A stretch of 45,686 nt of DNA, taken from the NCBI GenBank assembly GCA_035559435.1, contig DATMBC010000010.1, positions 1 to 45,686 of the forward strand. Direction: 5' to 3'. This DNA comes from a bacterium (lineage in GTDB: Bacteria; Zixibacteria; MSB-5A5; WJJR01). Shown here one piece after another: positions 1 through 9,187 of this stretch (position 1 is its first letter; each line of letters starts with the position of its first letter). A program made the translations under genes and the position numbers. The notes below the pieces were generated by a model. That model did no database searches, was not told where the DNA came from, and worked only from the letters and a program-made list of their open reading frames with translations.

Positions 1-2
1 GC

Positions 3-200
3 ATCGAGACGATCGCGACGCCGTGGGGTCCGATCCGCGTCAAGGTCGCGGAAACCGCCGACGGCGCGCGCGCCATCCCCGAGTACGACGACTGCCGCGC
101 CGCGGCGTCAAAACATGCGCTCCCGCTGGTCGAAATCATTGATCGGGTCACCCGCCTGTATTACGATCAGAACCCGGGGAGCAACCGGAAGCGAGGATAA
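3..200 (+). CDS. larC: LarC nickel-insertion protein, C-terminal fragment (cut by window edge)
   Basis: An open frame runs from the window edge to TAA at 198-200 and gives about 65 residues. The segment [15 protein letters not shown] followed by a PEYDDC motif and an ALPLVE stretch matches the C-terminal end of LarC (DUF111 family). LarC is a CTP-dependent cyclometallase that inserts nickel into the pyridinium-bisthiocarboxylate cofactor of lactate racemase and related enzymes. The rest of the gene lies upstream. It ends one base before the etfA ATG, so the two are probably co-transcribed. The family call rests on motif memory only. Confidence 0.75.
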   Translation: METIATPWGPIRVKVAETADGARAIPEYDDCRAAASKHALPLVEIIDRVTRLYYDQNPGSNRKRG

Positions 201-201
201 G

Positions 202-1188
202 ATGGCCAGTCTGTCGATTTGGATTTTTGCCCAGCAACGTAACGGCGCGGTGTCATCCGGCGCCTATGAACTGCTCACCGTGGCGCGTCGTCTGGCCGAT
301 GCCGGGGGCGGGACGGTCACCGCGGTGCTCTTCGGGCACGGCGTCGGCGACCACGCCGCCGCGCTCACTGCGCGCGGCGCGGATCGCGCGTTGGTGGCCG
401 ATGATCCTTCGCTGGCCCACTTTGTCGATGACCAGTACGCCGATCTGCTCGCCCGCTGGATTTCCGCCGACAAGCCCGATCTGGTCATTGGCAGCGCGAC
501 CGTCTATGGACGCGCCCTCTTCGCCCGACTGGCCGCGCGTCTCGGCGCCGGTCTGGTCGCCGATGCCGGCGGCATTGAGTGGAAGGATGGGCTCCCGCAT
601 GTGACCAAGGCCACCTATGGCGGCAAGGCCTTCACGGAATACGTCTTCTCGGAAGCCAAACCCTGGCTGGTCACGATGCGCCCGAAGACGTCCGAGGAGT
701 CCCAAGCGCGCGAGCCCAAAGGATCAGTCGAGGCTCGTCCCGCCGACGGCCTCGGCGCGCCGCAGGTGCGTGTGGTCGCGGCCGAATCGATTGGCGCCGG
801 CAGCGTGCCATTGACCGAAGCCGATATCATCGTCTCCGGCGGACGCGGCCTGCGCGCGCCGGAAAACTACAAGATGGTCGAGGAATTGGCGCAGGTTCTC
901 GGCGCCGCCGCCGGCGCCTCGCGCGCCATCGTCGATGCCGGTTGGGTCCCCTATGACAAGCAGGTCGGCCAGACCGGCAAGACCGTCAATCCCAAACTCT
1001 ACATCGCCTGCGGCATTTCCGGCGCGATTCAGCATCTGGTCGGCATGCAATCGTCGCGGGTGATCGTGGCCATCAACAAGGATGCCGACGCCCCGATCTT
1101 CAAAGTCGCCAGCTACGGCATCGTCGGCGATGTCTTTGCCTATCTCCCCGAGATCACTCGCGTGTTCAAGGAAAAACTCGGCGGGTAG
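202..1188 (+). CDS. etfA: Electron transfer flavoprotein alpha subunit
   Basis: The 328-residue product is of normal EtfA length. EtfA/EtfB carry electrons from acyl-CoA dehydrogenases to the quinone pool through ETF dehydrogenase. The N-terminal part has the alpha/beta ETF fold. The C-terminal FAD domain is clear: VSGGRGL near residue 211, then the [18 protein letters not shown] and [12 protein letters not shown] stretches, ending in [14 protein letters not shown]. The ATG at 202 is one base after the larC stop and has GAGG just upstream; an earlier in-frame start would lie within larC. The usual partner etfB is not adjacent, unlike the common etfB-etfA order. The protein could serve the acyl-CoA dehydrogenase at 35358. 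Confidence 0.93.
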   Translation: MASLSIWIFAQQRNGAVSSGAYELLTVARRLADAGGGTVTAVLFGHGVGDHAAALTARGADRALVADDPSLAHFVDDQYADLLARWISADKPDLVIGSATVYGRALFARLAARLGAGLVADAGGIEWKDGLPHVTKATYGGKAFTEYVFSEAKPWLVTMRPKTSEESQAREPKGSVEARPADGLGAPQVRVVAAESIGAGSVPLTEADIIVSGGRGLRAPENYKMVEELAQVLGAAAGASRAIVDAGWVPYDKQVGQTGKTVNPKLYIACGISGAIQHLVGMQSSRVIVAINKDADAPIFKVASYGIVGDVFAYLPEITRVFKEKLGG

Positions 1189-1204
1189 CGCGCCGGACAT
1201 CTGC

Positions 1205-2110
1205 ATGCGTGTCGCCGCCATCGATCTGGGCACGTTCTCGGCGCTGCTGTTGATTGCCGAGTTGCGGCGGGGACGATTGCATCCCCTCTGTGAAGAACGT
1301 CGGACCGTGGACCTCACCAGCGACCGTCACGGCCGTCTCCCCACCGAGGCGGTGCGTCGCGCGGGGCGTGTGCTCTCGCGCTACGACGCGCTGGCGCGCC
1401 AGCATGGAGTTTCTGCCGGCCTGGTGGCGGCGACTGCCGCGATACGCGCCGCCGGCAACCGCGCCGCCGTGGTGGAACAACTGCGCCGGGCAACGTCGTT
1501 TCCGGTGCAGGTGCTGAGCGCCCGGCGCGAAGCCGCGCTCTCGGCGCGCTGCGCGCTGTCGGGGATGCGGGGCGCAACCGCGCAGCGACTAGTCATCGAT
1601 CTCGGCGGGGGCTCCACGGAAATCCTCGAGCCCGTCTCCGGTGTCTTTCGCAGCTTCAAGATCGGCGCGGCGCGCGCCACCGACCAATGGGTTACGCACG
1701 CGCCGAAAAACCCGGCCGCGCGCGATTGGTACTACCTCGGCTGCGCCGACCGCGCGTTCCTGACGCTGAATCCCGATGTCTTTCGTGACACAAGCGCCAT
1801 CGTTGGAGTGGGAGGGACCTTGACCGCGCTGGCGGCCCTTGCGGCCGGGCTGCGACGCTTCGATCCGGAAGTGGTTCATGGCCGCGTCCTCAGCGCCGAT
1901 TGGATCGGCGCCACCGCCGCGGAGCTGGCGCGGCTGCCAATCGCGCGTCTTCGAAAACTTCTGCCCTATGATCCGGCGCGGGCCCGGGTGATTGTCGCTG
2001 GAACTTACCTCTGGGCCGCGGTGTTAAACCGCCTGAACGCACGGCGCGTGACGGTCTCCGCGCGTGGCCTGCGTTGGGGCGTGGCGGCCCAACTCGCCGG
2101 CCTGCCGTAG
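1205..2110 (+). CDS. Ppx/GppA-family phosphatase
   Basis: This 301-residue protein belongs to the exopolyphosphatase/pppGpp-phosphatase family of the ASKHA (actin-like ATPase) fold. Visible motifs are AIDLGTFSALLLIAE at the N-terminus, an ATAAIRAAGNR stretch, VIDLGGGSTEI in the middle and GVGGTLTALA towards the C-terminus. It lacks the long C-terminal HD-like extension of E. coli Ppx and GppA, so it is the short Ppx1-domain type. The usual GSNS phosphate loop reads GTFS here, so substrate or activity may differ. The ATG at 1205 begins 16 bases after etfA. Start and family are well supported; the choice between polyphosphate and (p)ppGpp is not. Confidence 0.82.
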   Translation: MRVAAIDLGTFSALLLIAELRRGRLHPLCEERRTVDLTSDRHGRLPTEAVRRAGRVLSRYDALARQHGVSAGLVAATAAIRAAGNRAAVVEQLRRATSFPVQVLSARREAALSARCALSGMRGATAQRLVIDLGGGSTEILEPVSGVFRSFKIGAARATDQWVTHAPKNPAARDWYYLGCADRAFLTLNPDVFRDTSAIVGVGGTLTALAALAAGLRRFDPEVVHGRVLSADWIGATAAELARLPIARLRKLLPYDPARARVIVAGTYLWAAVLNRLNARRVTVSARGLRWGVAAQLAGLP

Positions 2111-2261
2111 CGGTTGCCGACCCTCGACCGCGACCAGAAAACCCCTTGACCAACTCCAACTTGGGGACGACATTCGCTCCCTTACGATGCGCATGGGGGC
2201 GCGTCTGTCAGCCAGACCCGGATGCCACGACGCCTTCGGGTTTCACTTCCACCCAAACGAC

Positions 2262-4862
2262 ATGATGAGCATCTCACACACACGCACCCGCTGGCTTCGG
2301 CCGCTTGCCTGGTTCGTCGCGCTGGCTTTGCTCGGACCGGCCGTTGCCTCTGCCGCCGACCTGCCGCGCGCCTGGCAGATTGATCCGGCCGAGGACGCCG
2401 CCTTGTCCAAACCGGCCGTGTCGACCGACACCGTGCCCGGCTCCAACAACGTAGTCGATATCATCCACATCACCCCCGATGTCTGGGCCGCGACCGCCAA
2501 GGGACCGAGCCGTCTGACGCTGCCGGGGGATCAGTGGCTGACTTATGACACCACCGATGGTCTGCCGTCCCTCCAAGTACCGGCGATGGGCATCTTTCCC
2601 AACGGCGCCTGGTCCGCGACCAGCCACACCGAAGTGCGCGATGGCCGTGTGGTGACCTGGGGGGATGGCCTTTACCGCTTCAATGAGGTGAGTGAGGAGT
2701 GGGAGCGACGGACCCCGTCGAGCAATCAGGCCTCCGGTCCGTTTCAGTTGGCCTACGATCTGGCCTATGCGCGCGGCCGTTTGTTCGCCACCTGCTTTGC
2801 CGGCGGACTGCTGGTCAGCGACGATGATGGCCTGACCTGGGAAAACATCTTCGCCGATGGCACCGCCCGCTCGGATTTCGAGAACAAGACCTTCAACGAT
2901 CTGAACAATCGTTACTTCGCCGCGGTGGTCGACTCGACCCGTCCCGACTCGCTGGCGCTGTGGGCGGGAACCGCCTACGGCATCAACAAGATGATTTTTC
3001 TGACCGACACGCTCAAGCCGCGCGGCAAGGTCTTCCATGACCTTTATCTCGACGGGGCGCGTCTGTATGCCGCCACCGACGATGGCATGTCACGCACGCC
3101 GGACCGCGGCGGCAGTTGGCGCACCTACAACGCGCTCTACGATGGCTTCCCGTCCGATTACGTCATCTCAACCGCCGCCAAAGGCGACACCTTCTGGGTC
3201 GGTCTGGCCAGTCCCGACAACGATTCCGGATTGGGGCTTGCCTACAGCTTCAACAATGGCCGCGACTGGACGGTCACCCAGCCTTTCCACGCCACCGGCC
3301 CGAGGCGGCGTCCGCGGGACATCGCGTTGACACCCGGACGTGTCTGGGTGGCCTGCGAGGACGGTGGAACGATCTACGCCGACATGCCGGGCGTTGTGTG
3401 GGAAAACGCTCTCGGTATAGATGCGTATTCGCTTCTGCCCGCGCCGCCGGATGATCCGGAGACCGTTTTCATCGGCACCGAAGTCGGAGTCTACGCCTGG
3501 CCGGTGTCCGGATCGCCATTGCCCGGCGCCACGATGCCCATCGGGGTCGAAGCCGACTCCATCGGACAGCGGGTGATCGGCATGGGATACCAGCAGACTC
3601 CGTGCACGACCGCGTTTGACTCCGTGATCTGGGCGCTCTGTGAACCCGGCTCCAACGGCTTCGGCACACCGGGATTTGCGATCAGCGCCGATGGCGGCGA
3701 GACTTGGAATGTCTCATCGCGGCGTCTTGGCGTACGCGATGTCGTCTTCGAGGGCTGCCGCTATTGGTTGGCCACCGACAGTGGGCTGGCCGAGGGCGAT
3801 ATCCGCAACCTCGACAGTCTGATGTTCACCGCTTCCTACAGGAACATGGTCAACAACAAGCGCATCGGCGCCACGCCGTTGTCGCTGGCCGCCGAGATCG
3901 GCAAAGATGACCTGACCGGCGCCGATGTTCTCAAGACCCTCTGGGTCGGCACCGATTCGATGATGGCGCGCACGCTGGACAAGGGCATCACCTGGGGCGT
4001 GGTCTTCTCCAACTCCAATCCCAACGACTTCGATCTGCTTGAGTTCTTCCGCTATCGCGATGATGACACCGCCATCGCCGGGTTCGAGCAACTCTCCGGC
4101 AATTTCATCACCGCGATCGGCTTCCAGCCGGGCGGGCGCGGCACCATCTGGGCGGCCACCCAGGCCACCGGCCAAGGGCGTTTCGCCAACATCTTTACCG
4201 GATCGAAGGAGAAAGATGGCCTCTCGGTGACGCGCGATGCGGGACGGACCTGGTCGGTGCCGCTCACCGGCCATCAGATCTGGAACTTCGCCTTCGATGG
4301 CGCCATCGTCTGGGCCGCCTCCTCGCAGGGATTGCTCTACTCGCCCGATAACGGCGTCTCGTGGGACACGATCAGCACCTTCACCGATCCCGAAACCGGC
4401 GCGGTCATCGACTCGACCACAGAGGTCTTCGCGGTTGAACTGGTGGGCAATGAAATCTGGGTCGGCACCGCCAACGGCATGGCGATCCTGACCCGCAACG
4501 GCCAGACCAAGGCGGTGCGCCGTGGCTTCAAGTCCGTGCAGCCGGGGGCCGCAGGCGGCGAGGGAGGGGCCTATGCCACCCCCGTGCCGTACTCGCCCAA
4601 CATCTCCTCCGGCGGCATCCGCTTCCACTACACGCCGCCTTCCGACGGCCCGGTCACGATCAAGATTTACGATTACGCCAACAATCTCGTCAAGACCGTC
4701 ACCGATGGCGCGCTGCGCGAGGGGGGACGTCAATACGACGAGCTCGATATCTGGGATGGACGCAACGGCGAGGGAGAGGTCGTCGCCGTGGGCACCTACT
4801 TCTTTGTCATCGAATACTCTGGCGGCCAGACGCACTGGGGTAAAGTGGTGGTGATTCCGTGA
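2262..4862 (+). CDS. Secreted BNR/Asp-box beta-propeller protein with FlgD-like C-terminal Ig domain
   Basis: The 866-residue product starts with a signal peptide (basic HTRTRW, hydrophobic core, likely cut after ASA near residue 34). The body contains many Asp-box/BNR-type repeats, for example SDDDGLTW, TPDRGGSW, SADGGETW, TRDAGRTW and SPDNGVSW, which indicates one or two beta-propellers. The last roughly 80 residues (VTIKIYDYANNLVKTV through WDGRNGEGE to VGTYFFVIEY) form a FlgD-like Ig domain, the kind used as a C-terminal sorting tail in FCB bacteria. It is followed directly by two PorV-like genes, which fits a surface or secreted role. A possible -35 TTGACC lies at 2146-2151, without a good -10. 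An earlier in-frame start at 2064 would overlap the ppx-like gene and precede the signal peptide, so 2262 was chosen. Confidence 0.8.
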   Translation: MMSISHTRTRWLRPLAWFVALALLGPAVASAADLPRAWQIDPAEDAALSKPAVSTDTVPGSNNVVDIIHITPDVWAATAKGPSRLTLPGDQWLTYDTTDGLPSLQVPAMGIFPNGAWSATSHTEVRDGRVVTWGDGLYRFNEVSEEWERRTPSSNQASGPFQLAYDLAYARGRLFATCFAGGLLVSDDDGLTWENIFADGTARSDFENKTFNDLNNRYFAAVVDSTRPDSLALWAGTAYGINKMIFLTDTLKPRGKVFHDLYLDGARLYAATDDGMSRTPDRGGSWRTYNALYDGFPSDYVISTAAKGDTFWVGLASPDNDSGLGLAYSFNNGRDWTVTQPFHATGPRRRPRDIALTPGRVWVACEDGGTIYADMPGVVWENALGIDAYSLLPAPPDDPETVFIGTEVGVYAWPVSGSPLPGATMPIGVEADSIGQRVIGMGYQQTPCTTAFDSVIWALCEPGSNGFGTPGFAISADGGETWNVSSRRLGVRDVVFEGCRYWLATDSGLAEGDIRNLDSLMFTASYRNMVNNKRIGATPLSLAAEIGKDDLTGADVLKTLWVGTDSMMARTLDKGITWGVVFSNSNPNDFDLLEFFRYRDDDTAIAGFEQLSGNFITAIGFQPGGRGTIWAATQATGQGRFANIFTGSKEKDGLSVTRDAGRTWSVPLTGHQIWNFAFDGAIVWAASSQGLLYSPDNGVSWDTISTFTDPETGAVIDSTTEVFAVELVGNEIWVGTANGMAILTRNGQTKAVRRGFKSVQPGAAGGEGGAYATPVPYSPNISSGGIRFHYTPPSDGPVTIKIYDYANNLVKTVTDGALREGGRQYDELDIWDGRNGEGEVVAVGTYFFVIEYSGGQTHWGKVVVIP

Positions 4863-4876
4863 GGGGCGCAGACGCA

Positions 4877-5887
4877 ATGACTCAGACCCTTGGCACTCGT
4901 CGTTGGATCGCCGCGTTGACGGCGGCGCTGGCGCTCTGGCCGGTGGGCGCGGCGGCCCAGGAAGACGGCGGCCAGCCGGGCGCGATGCTGGATTGGAGCG
5001 TCGGCGCGCGCGCCGTCGCCATGGGCTCGGCCTTCACCGCCACCGCCGAAGGCCCCAGCGGCTCCTGGTGGAACCCGGCCGGAATCGCGCAGACCCGCCA
5101 GGACGCCGTCGAAATGGCCCTGCGCAAGATGTCCTTCGACCGTCAGGCCGGTTACATCAACTACATCCACCCCTTCGGCCGCGAGGAAGCGGCGATGGGG
5201 TTCTCGTGGATCTACGCCGGTGTCGGCGACATCTTCGCCCGCGACATCGACGGCCAGATCGGCGATGAGATCTCCGATTATTCGAACGCCTTCGCCTTCA
5301 CCTTTGCGCGCCGGTTCACCGAGCGCACGGCCCCGACCGCCGTTTCCCTGGGCGTGAACCTGCGCTATGTCCAGCACAACATCGCCAACATCAGCGCCTA
5401 CACGGTCGGCTTCGACCTCGGCGCACAGTTGCGCCACCGCATGCTCAAGCGCGGCATGGCCGCCGATGCCGTCCCCAACGAACTGCGGCTTGGCGTGGCG
5501 GTCCAGCGGCTCAACCAGAAATACCCCTGGACCACCAGCGACTACTGGATCGAGGAAGGGGAGTCGGGGGGATCGTCATTTGATGAGAGATTCCCGGTGG
5601 TGGTGCGCGGCGGGGTGGCGGCGCTTGTGTTCAATGGGCGCGCGCTCGGCGCAGTCGATGTGAAAGTGGATGCCGACCGAGGCGCGACCGTGCACGTCGG
5701 CGCCGAAGGCCGCTTCCGTGAACTGATCGCGGTGCGCGCCGGCGTCGATGACGGCCGTCTCACCTTCGGCGGCGGAGTGGAGCCGCGCGCTTCCAGCCGT
5801 GTCCGTTTTGTGCTCGACTACGCGTTCGCGGTGCAGCCCGATGAAATCGACGCCGAGCATGTCTTCTCGCTGGGCGTGCGCTTCTAA
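4877..5887 (+). CDS. PorV/PorQ-family outer-membrane protein (first copy)
   Basis: The 336-residue product has a signal peptide (AALTAALALWPVGAAAQ) and then the typical PorV/PorQ (UPF0164-like) opening: LDWSVGARAVAMGSAF and GPSGSWWNPAGIAQ. The rest alternates polar and hydrophobic residues as expected for a beta-barrel, and ends in an aromatic terminal strand (HVFSLGVRF), a signal for outer-membrane insertion. In Bacteroidetes PorV is the type IX secretion shuttle for cargo; a transport role here is inference. The ATG at 4877 has GAGGGG about 10 bases upstream; an alternative GTG at 4859 overlaps the previous stop. It forms an operon with the genes on both sides. Confidence 0.8.
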   Translation: MTQTLGTRRWIAALTAALALWPVGAAAQEDGGQPGAMLDWSVGARAVAMGSAFTATAEGPSGSWWNPAGIAQTRQDAVEMALRKMSFDRQAGYINYIHPFGREEAAMGFSWIYAGVGDIFARDIDGQIGDEISDYSNAFAFTFARRFTERTAPTAVSLGVNLRYVQHNIANISAYTVGFDLGAQLRHRMLKRGMAADAVPNELRLGVAVQRLNQKYPWTTSDYWIEEGESGGSSFDERFPVVVRGGVAALVFNGRALGAVDVKVDADRGATVHVGAEGRFRELIAVRAGVDDGRLTFGGGVEPRASSRVRFVLDYAFAVQPDEIDAEHVFSLGVRF

Positions 5888-5890
5888 CGA

Positions 5891-6829
5891 ATGCGGAACG
5901 GGATGTCGACGATGCGATCGCTTACACACTGTGCCGCCGGTCTTGTCATGGCGGTCGTTTCATTGGTCGCGACGGCCCGGAGCGCGGCGGCGCAGTCGAA
6001 CGCGACCGACCCCATCGGCTTTCGCTTCCTGACCATCGGCGGCGGCGCCCGTGCGGTGGCGCTGGCCGAAACGATGGTCGCCGACGCCGAAGATCCCTTC
6101 GCCACCGAGTACAATCCCGCCGGATTGGTCGGCATTCCGAAGACCGTCCTCTCGTTTGCCCATAACGTCTATTTCCAGGACACCCGCGGCGAATACCTCG
6201 CGGTCGCGGTGCCCTGGCAGAAATGGTCGTTCGGCGCGCGGGTGGCCTACCTGGGCACCGGCGATATCCCCCGACGCACCGGCCCCTCGCAGGACCCGAT
6301 CGGTTACTACGACGCGGCCAGCGGCATCTTCCAGGCCGCGATCGGGCGTGTGGTCGATGAGCGGCTCTCGGTCGGGCTGTCGGCCGCCTATGTGCTCGAG
6401 CACATCGAGTCGGAGACCGCGCAAAATGCCATCCTCGGCCTGGGGGCGCGGTACCGAATCCATCGCAACTTTCACTTCGGCATCGCCTTCACCAACGTCG
6501 GCCCCAAGGCCAAGTTCATCGAGCGCGAGTTCAAGATGCCCAACCGGGTCCACGTCGGCGGGGCCTGGAGTCGTGAGCAACTCTCTCTGCGCGGCGAGTT
6601 TCTGGCGGCCGAGGACGAAAATCTGCATTGGCACTTCGGCGGCGAGTACACCCCCGATCCACGTCTGGCGTTGCGCGCGGGCGTGCGTCTCGGCTATGAC
6701 ACCCAGACCTTCAGCGCCGGCGCCGGCATCCGCACCGCCGATCAACGCTTCGGTGTCGACTACGCCTTCGCGCCGTACTCCGACGATCTGGGCAGTACCC
6801 ACCGTTTCGGCCTGACGGTGCGTCCGTAA
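5891..6829 (+). CDS. PorV/PorQ-family outer-membrane protein (second copy)
   Basis: This 312-residue protein begins 3 bases after the previous gene. It has a signal peptide ending near SAAAQS and the same family opening as its neighbour (TIGGGARAVALAE, then EYNPAGLVG). It ends with a beta-strand pattern and a terminal aromatic motif (HRFGLTVRP). The two proteins are clearly diverged paralogues. An internal start at 5906 (MSTMRSL) is possible. Two barrels next to a propeller/FlgD-Ig protein suggest one export or surface-assembly unit. Confidence 0.8.
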   Translation: MRNGMSTMRSLTHCAAGLVMAVVSLVATARSAAAQSNATDPIGFRFLTIGGGARAVALAETMVADAEDPFATEYNPAGLVGIPKTVLSFAHNVYFQDTRGEYLAVAVPWQKWSFGARVAYLGTGDIPRRTGPSQDPIGYYDAASGIFQAAIGRVVDERLSVGLSAAYVLEHIESETAQNAILGLGARYRIHRNFHFGIAFTNVGPKAKFIEREFKMPNRVHVGGAWSREQLSLRGEFLAAEDENLHWHFGGEYTPDPRLALRAGVRLGYDTQTFSAGAGIRTADQRFGVDYAFAPYSDDLGSTHRFGLTVRP

Positions 6830-6848
6830 TCACCCTCCGCCTTTGGTG

Positions 6849-6877
6849 TTGACGCTTCCGACGGATGGCGGTTTATA
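6849..6877 (+). promoter_or_regulatory. Promoter for the membrane-protein operon, -10 close to the ATG
   Basis: A -35 TTGACG (6849-6854) is followed after 17 bases by TTTATA (6872-6877), or after 19 bases by TATAAC (6874-6879). The ATG at 6884 begins only 6 bases after TTTATA. There is no Shine-Dalgarno sequence between them, so the transcript may be leaderless or nearly so. Confidence 0.5.
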
Positions 6878-6883
6878 ACCCGC

Positions 6884-7747
6884 ATGCGCCGGCGGCTCCG
6901 CGTTCTGACAGCCCTCTCGCTTTGCGGCATCCCGGCGGTGGCGATGGCCGGGCCGCGGGATGTCATACCGGCGCTGGCCGTGCAGACTCAACGTCTGCCC
7001 GAACTCATCGCAATTGTCCTGGTCATCGCCGCGGCCTTCGTCGCCGGCCGGCTGGTGAAACGGCGCGGCGCGCCGGCGCTGCGTCCCCTGCCGCCGCTTG
7101 ATGCTCTGCCCGATGCCATCGGACGCGCCACCGAGACCGGCACGCCGGTGGTCTACATCACCGGCTGGGGGGGCGATATGGGACGTCCCACCACCATGGC
7201 CTCGATGCAGATTCTCTCGCATGTCGCGCGGCAATCCGCCCAGTACAACTGCCGACTGCTTTTCCCCAGCCACGATCCGGTGATCGCGCAGGTGGCCGAT
7301 GACACGATCACGCAGGCGGCCTCGCTGGCGGGTCGCCCGGAGTGGAAGGCGCTGACCGCCGCGACCTTTGTCACACAAAGCCAGTTCGGCTACGCCGCCG
7401 CGATCGAGGGGATCGTCGCGCGCGAACATCCCGGGGCGGTCCTGCTGCTGGGCACTTTCGAGGGCGAGGCGCTGATCCTCGCCGAGGCGGCGCATCGCTC
7501 CGGCGCGGTCACCATTGCCGGCACCGATTCGACCATCCAGCTGTCGTTTTTCCTGGTCGCCTGTGACTACACGCTGATCGGCGAGGAGGTATTCGCGGCC
7601 TCGGGTGTTCTCTCCGGCGATGCGCGCGCCCTCGGCGCGCTCTGGGCGCAGGATTGGCTGAAGTATCTGGCGCTGGCCCTTCTGCTCTGCGGGGCGTTGG
7701 TTCTGTGGCTTGCCGCCTATGACGCCGGTCCGTGGCTGGCGAAATGA
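6884..7747 (+). CDS. Unknown membrane protein with central alpha/beta domain (operon gene 1)
   Basis: The 287-residue product has a possible signal or first membrane segment at 7-22, a second hydrophobic helix around 38-58 (ELIAIVLVIAAAFVAG), a soluble domain of about 180 residues, and a C-terminal helix pair (LKYLALALLLCGALVLWLAA). The soluble part has alternating beta/alpha stretches such as TPVVYITGWGGDMG, GAVLLLGTFEGEA and GAVTIAGTDST, suggesting a Rossmann-like or flavodoxin-like fold. I do not recognise the family; it may match a domain of unknown function such as DUF6754, but I could not check. It is first of four closely spaced genes. A later Met start is possible if the mRNA is not leaderless. 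Confidence 0.7.
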   Translation: MRRRLRVLTALSLCGIPAVAMAGPRDVIPALAVQTQRLPELIAIVLVIAAAFVAGRLVKRRGAPALRPLPPLDALPDAIGRATETGTPVVYITGWGGDMGRPTTMASMQILSHVARQSAQYNCRLLFPSHDPVIAQVADDTITQAASLAGRPEWKALTAATFVTQSQFGYAAAIEGIVAREHPGAVLLLGTFEGEALILAEAAHRSGAVTIAGTDSTIQLSFFLVACDYTLIGEEVFAASGVLSGDARALGALWAQDWLKYLALALLLCGALVLWLAAYDAGPWLAK

Positions 7748-7754
7748 CGCGACG

Positions 7755-8384
7755 ATGAGCATGCTGCGCGACCGCCTCACCATTCTGACCGCCGCCACCG
7801 CCGGCGTCTTCATGGTCGTGCAGTACTTCGTCACATCGCCGGGAATGGATGCGACCTACCGCGCGATTCTCAATTGGATGCAGGTGATCTTCGCCTGCGC
7901 CTTGATGGTCGGCATCGCCGCAGTGGTGAAAAACCACATCGTGCGTCTCCGACGCCGTCGCGCCGAACGGCCGTATTCGCTGGTGCTTTTGGCCTCGGTG
8001 GCGGCGATGGCGTCGATGGGGTTTTCCGGCGGCATCGATCAGGGCTCGTCGTTTCTTTGGGCCTTCAATCACCTGCAGGCGCCGATGCAGGCCACGGTCT
8101 TCTCGCTTCTGGCCTTTTATGTGACCTCGGCGGCCTTTCGTGGGTTCCGTGCCCGCTCGGTGGAATCGGCGGTGCTCATCGCCGCGGGGTTGATCGTGCT
8201 CATCGGACGGGTCCCGTTGGGCGAGCAGATCAGCGCGCAACTGCCCGCGGCGGCCGAGTGGATTGTCAATGTGCCGGCGCTGGCCGCCAAACGCGCCATC
8301 CTGATTGGTATCGGACTGGGAATGGTCGCCACCGCCCTGAAAGTCATCGCCGGCGTCGAGCGCACCTACCTGGGGGGACGGTAG
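7755..8384 (+). CDS. Unknown integral membrane protein (operon gene 2)
   Basis: This 209-residue protein starts 7 bases after gene 1. It has about six hydrophobic segments: near 8-25, 37-55, 70-88, 105-122, 132-150 and 175-195. A basic loop (RLRRRRAERPYS) after the second helix indicates the cytoplasmic side. No catalytic motif or known family is recognised. Its place between two proteins with soluble alpha/beta domains suggests it is a membrane partner in one complex. Confidence 0.65.
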   Translation: MSMLRDRLTILTAATAGVFMVVQYFVTSPGMDATYRAILNWMQVIFACALMVGIAAVVKNHIVRLRRRRAERPYSLVLLASVAAMASMGFSGGIDQGSSFLWAFNHLQAPMQATVFSLLAFYVTSAAFRGFRARSVESAVLIAAGLIVLIGRVPLGEQISAQLPAAAEWIVNVPALAAKRAILIGIGLGMVATALKVIAGVERTYLGGR

Positions 8385-8385
8385 G

Positions 8386-9186
8386 GTGCGCGCGCGGCGG
8401 ATCATCTTTGCGCTGCTGGCGGTTGCGATGATCGCCGTCATGATCTGGCGGCCGCGGCTGCCGATCACGGTCACCGATTCCACCCGCGCCGTCTTCGCCA
8501 TGATCGACGCCCTCGACTCGAACGCGGTGGTGATGATCTCCTTCGATCACGAGGCCTCCAGTCTGCCCGAGATCGGTCCGATCGGCGCGGCCATCGCCGA
8601 TCACTGCTTCCGCCGCGGCATCAAAGTGGTCGGGCTGGCGCTGTTTTCCGAAGGGAACGCCATCGGCTACGACCTGCTCTCCCGGCGCGCCATACGGCAG
8701 GGGAGAGAGTACGGCGACGACTGGATCTACCTCGGCTTCCGTCCGCAGTACACCGCCGCCATCCTCGGAATGGGGGAGGACATCGGTGAAGTTTTCGCCA
8801 CCGACTATCTCGGCGCGCCGCTGTCCCGTCTGCCGCTGGGCGCGCGTGTCCGCAACTACGAGGACATCGATCTGGTGGTCTCGGTCGCCGATGGGTCGAT
8901 GCCGACCTATTGGATCGAATACGCCGCCAATCGCTATGGTGAGAAGGTCGTCGCGGCGCTCTCGGCGGTCATGGTGACCTCGTTTACGCCCTATCAGGAA
9001 TCCGGGCAACTGGCCGGCATCCTCACCGGCTTGAAGGGCGCCGCCGAATACGAGCAACTCCTGCAATCGCCCGCCGCGGGTGTGCGTGGCATGGCGGCGC
9101 AGTCGGCCGCGCACGTGTTGATCGCCCTCCTCGTGCTCTGGGGCAACATCGAGGCATGGCGCTCCCGCAAACGGAGGGCCGCCTGA
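8386..9186 (+). CDS. Unknown membrane-anchored protein with alpha/beta domain (operon gene 3)
   Basis: The 266-residue product starts with GTG one base after gene 2. It has an N-terminal membrane anchor (IIFALLAVAMIAVMIW), a soluble domain of about 200 residues, and a C-terminal helix (AAHVLIALLVLWGNIEAW) followed by a basic tail. The soluble part contains SNAVVMISFDHEASS and RGIKVVGLALFSEG, again a beta/alpha pattern. Its architecture (anchor, alpha/beta domain, C-terminal helix) mirrors gene 1, and the two may be distant paralogues. The family is not recognised. Confidence 0.65.
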   Translation: MRARRIIFALLAVAMIAVMIWRPRLPITVTDSTRAVFAMIDALDSNAVVMISFDHEASSLPEIGPIGAAIADHCFRRGIKVVGLALFSEGNAIGYDLLSRRAIRQGREYGDDWIYLGFRPQYTAAILGMGEDIGEVFATDYLGAPLSRLPLGARVRNYEDIDLVVSVADGSMPTYWIEYAANRYGEKVVAALSAVMVTSFTPYQESGQLAGILTGLKGAAEYEQLLQSPAAGVRGMAAQSAAHVLIALLVLWGNIEAWRSRKRRAA

Positions 9187-9187
9187 G

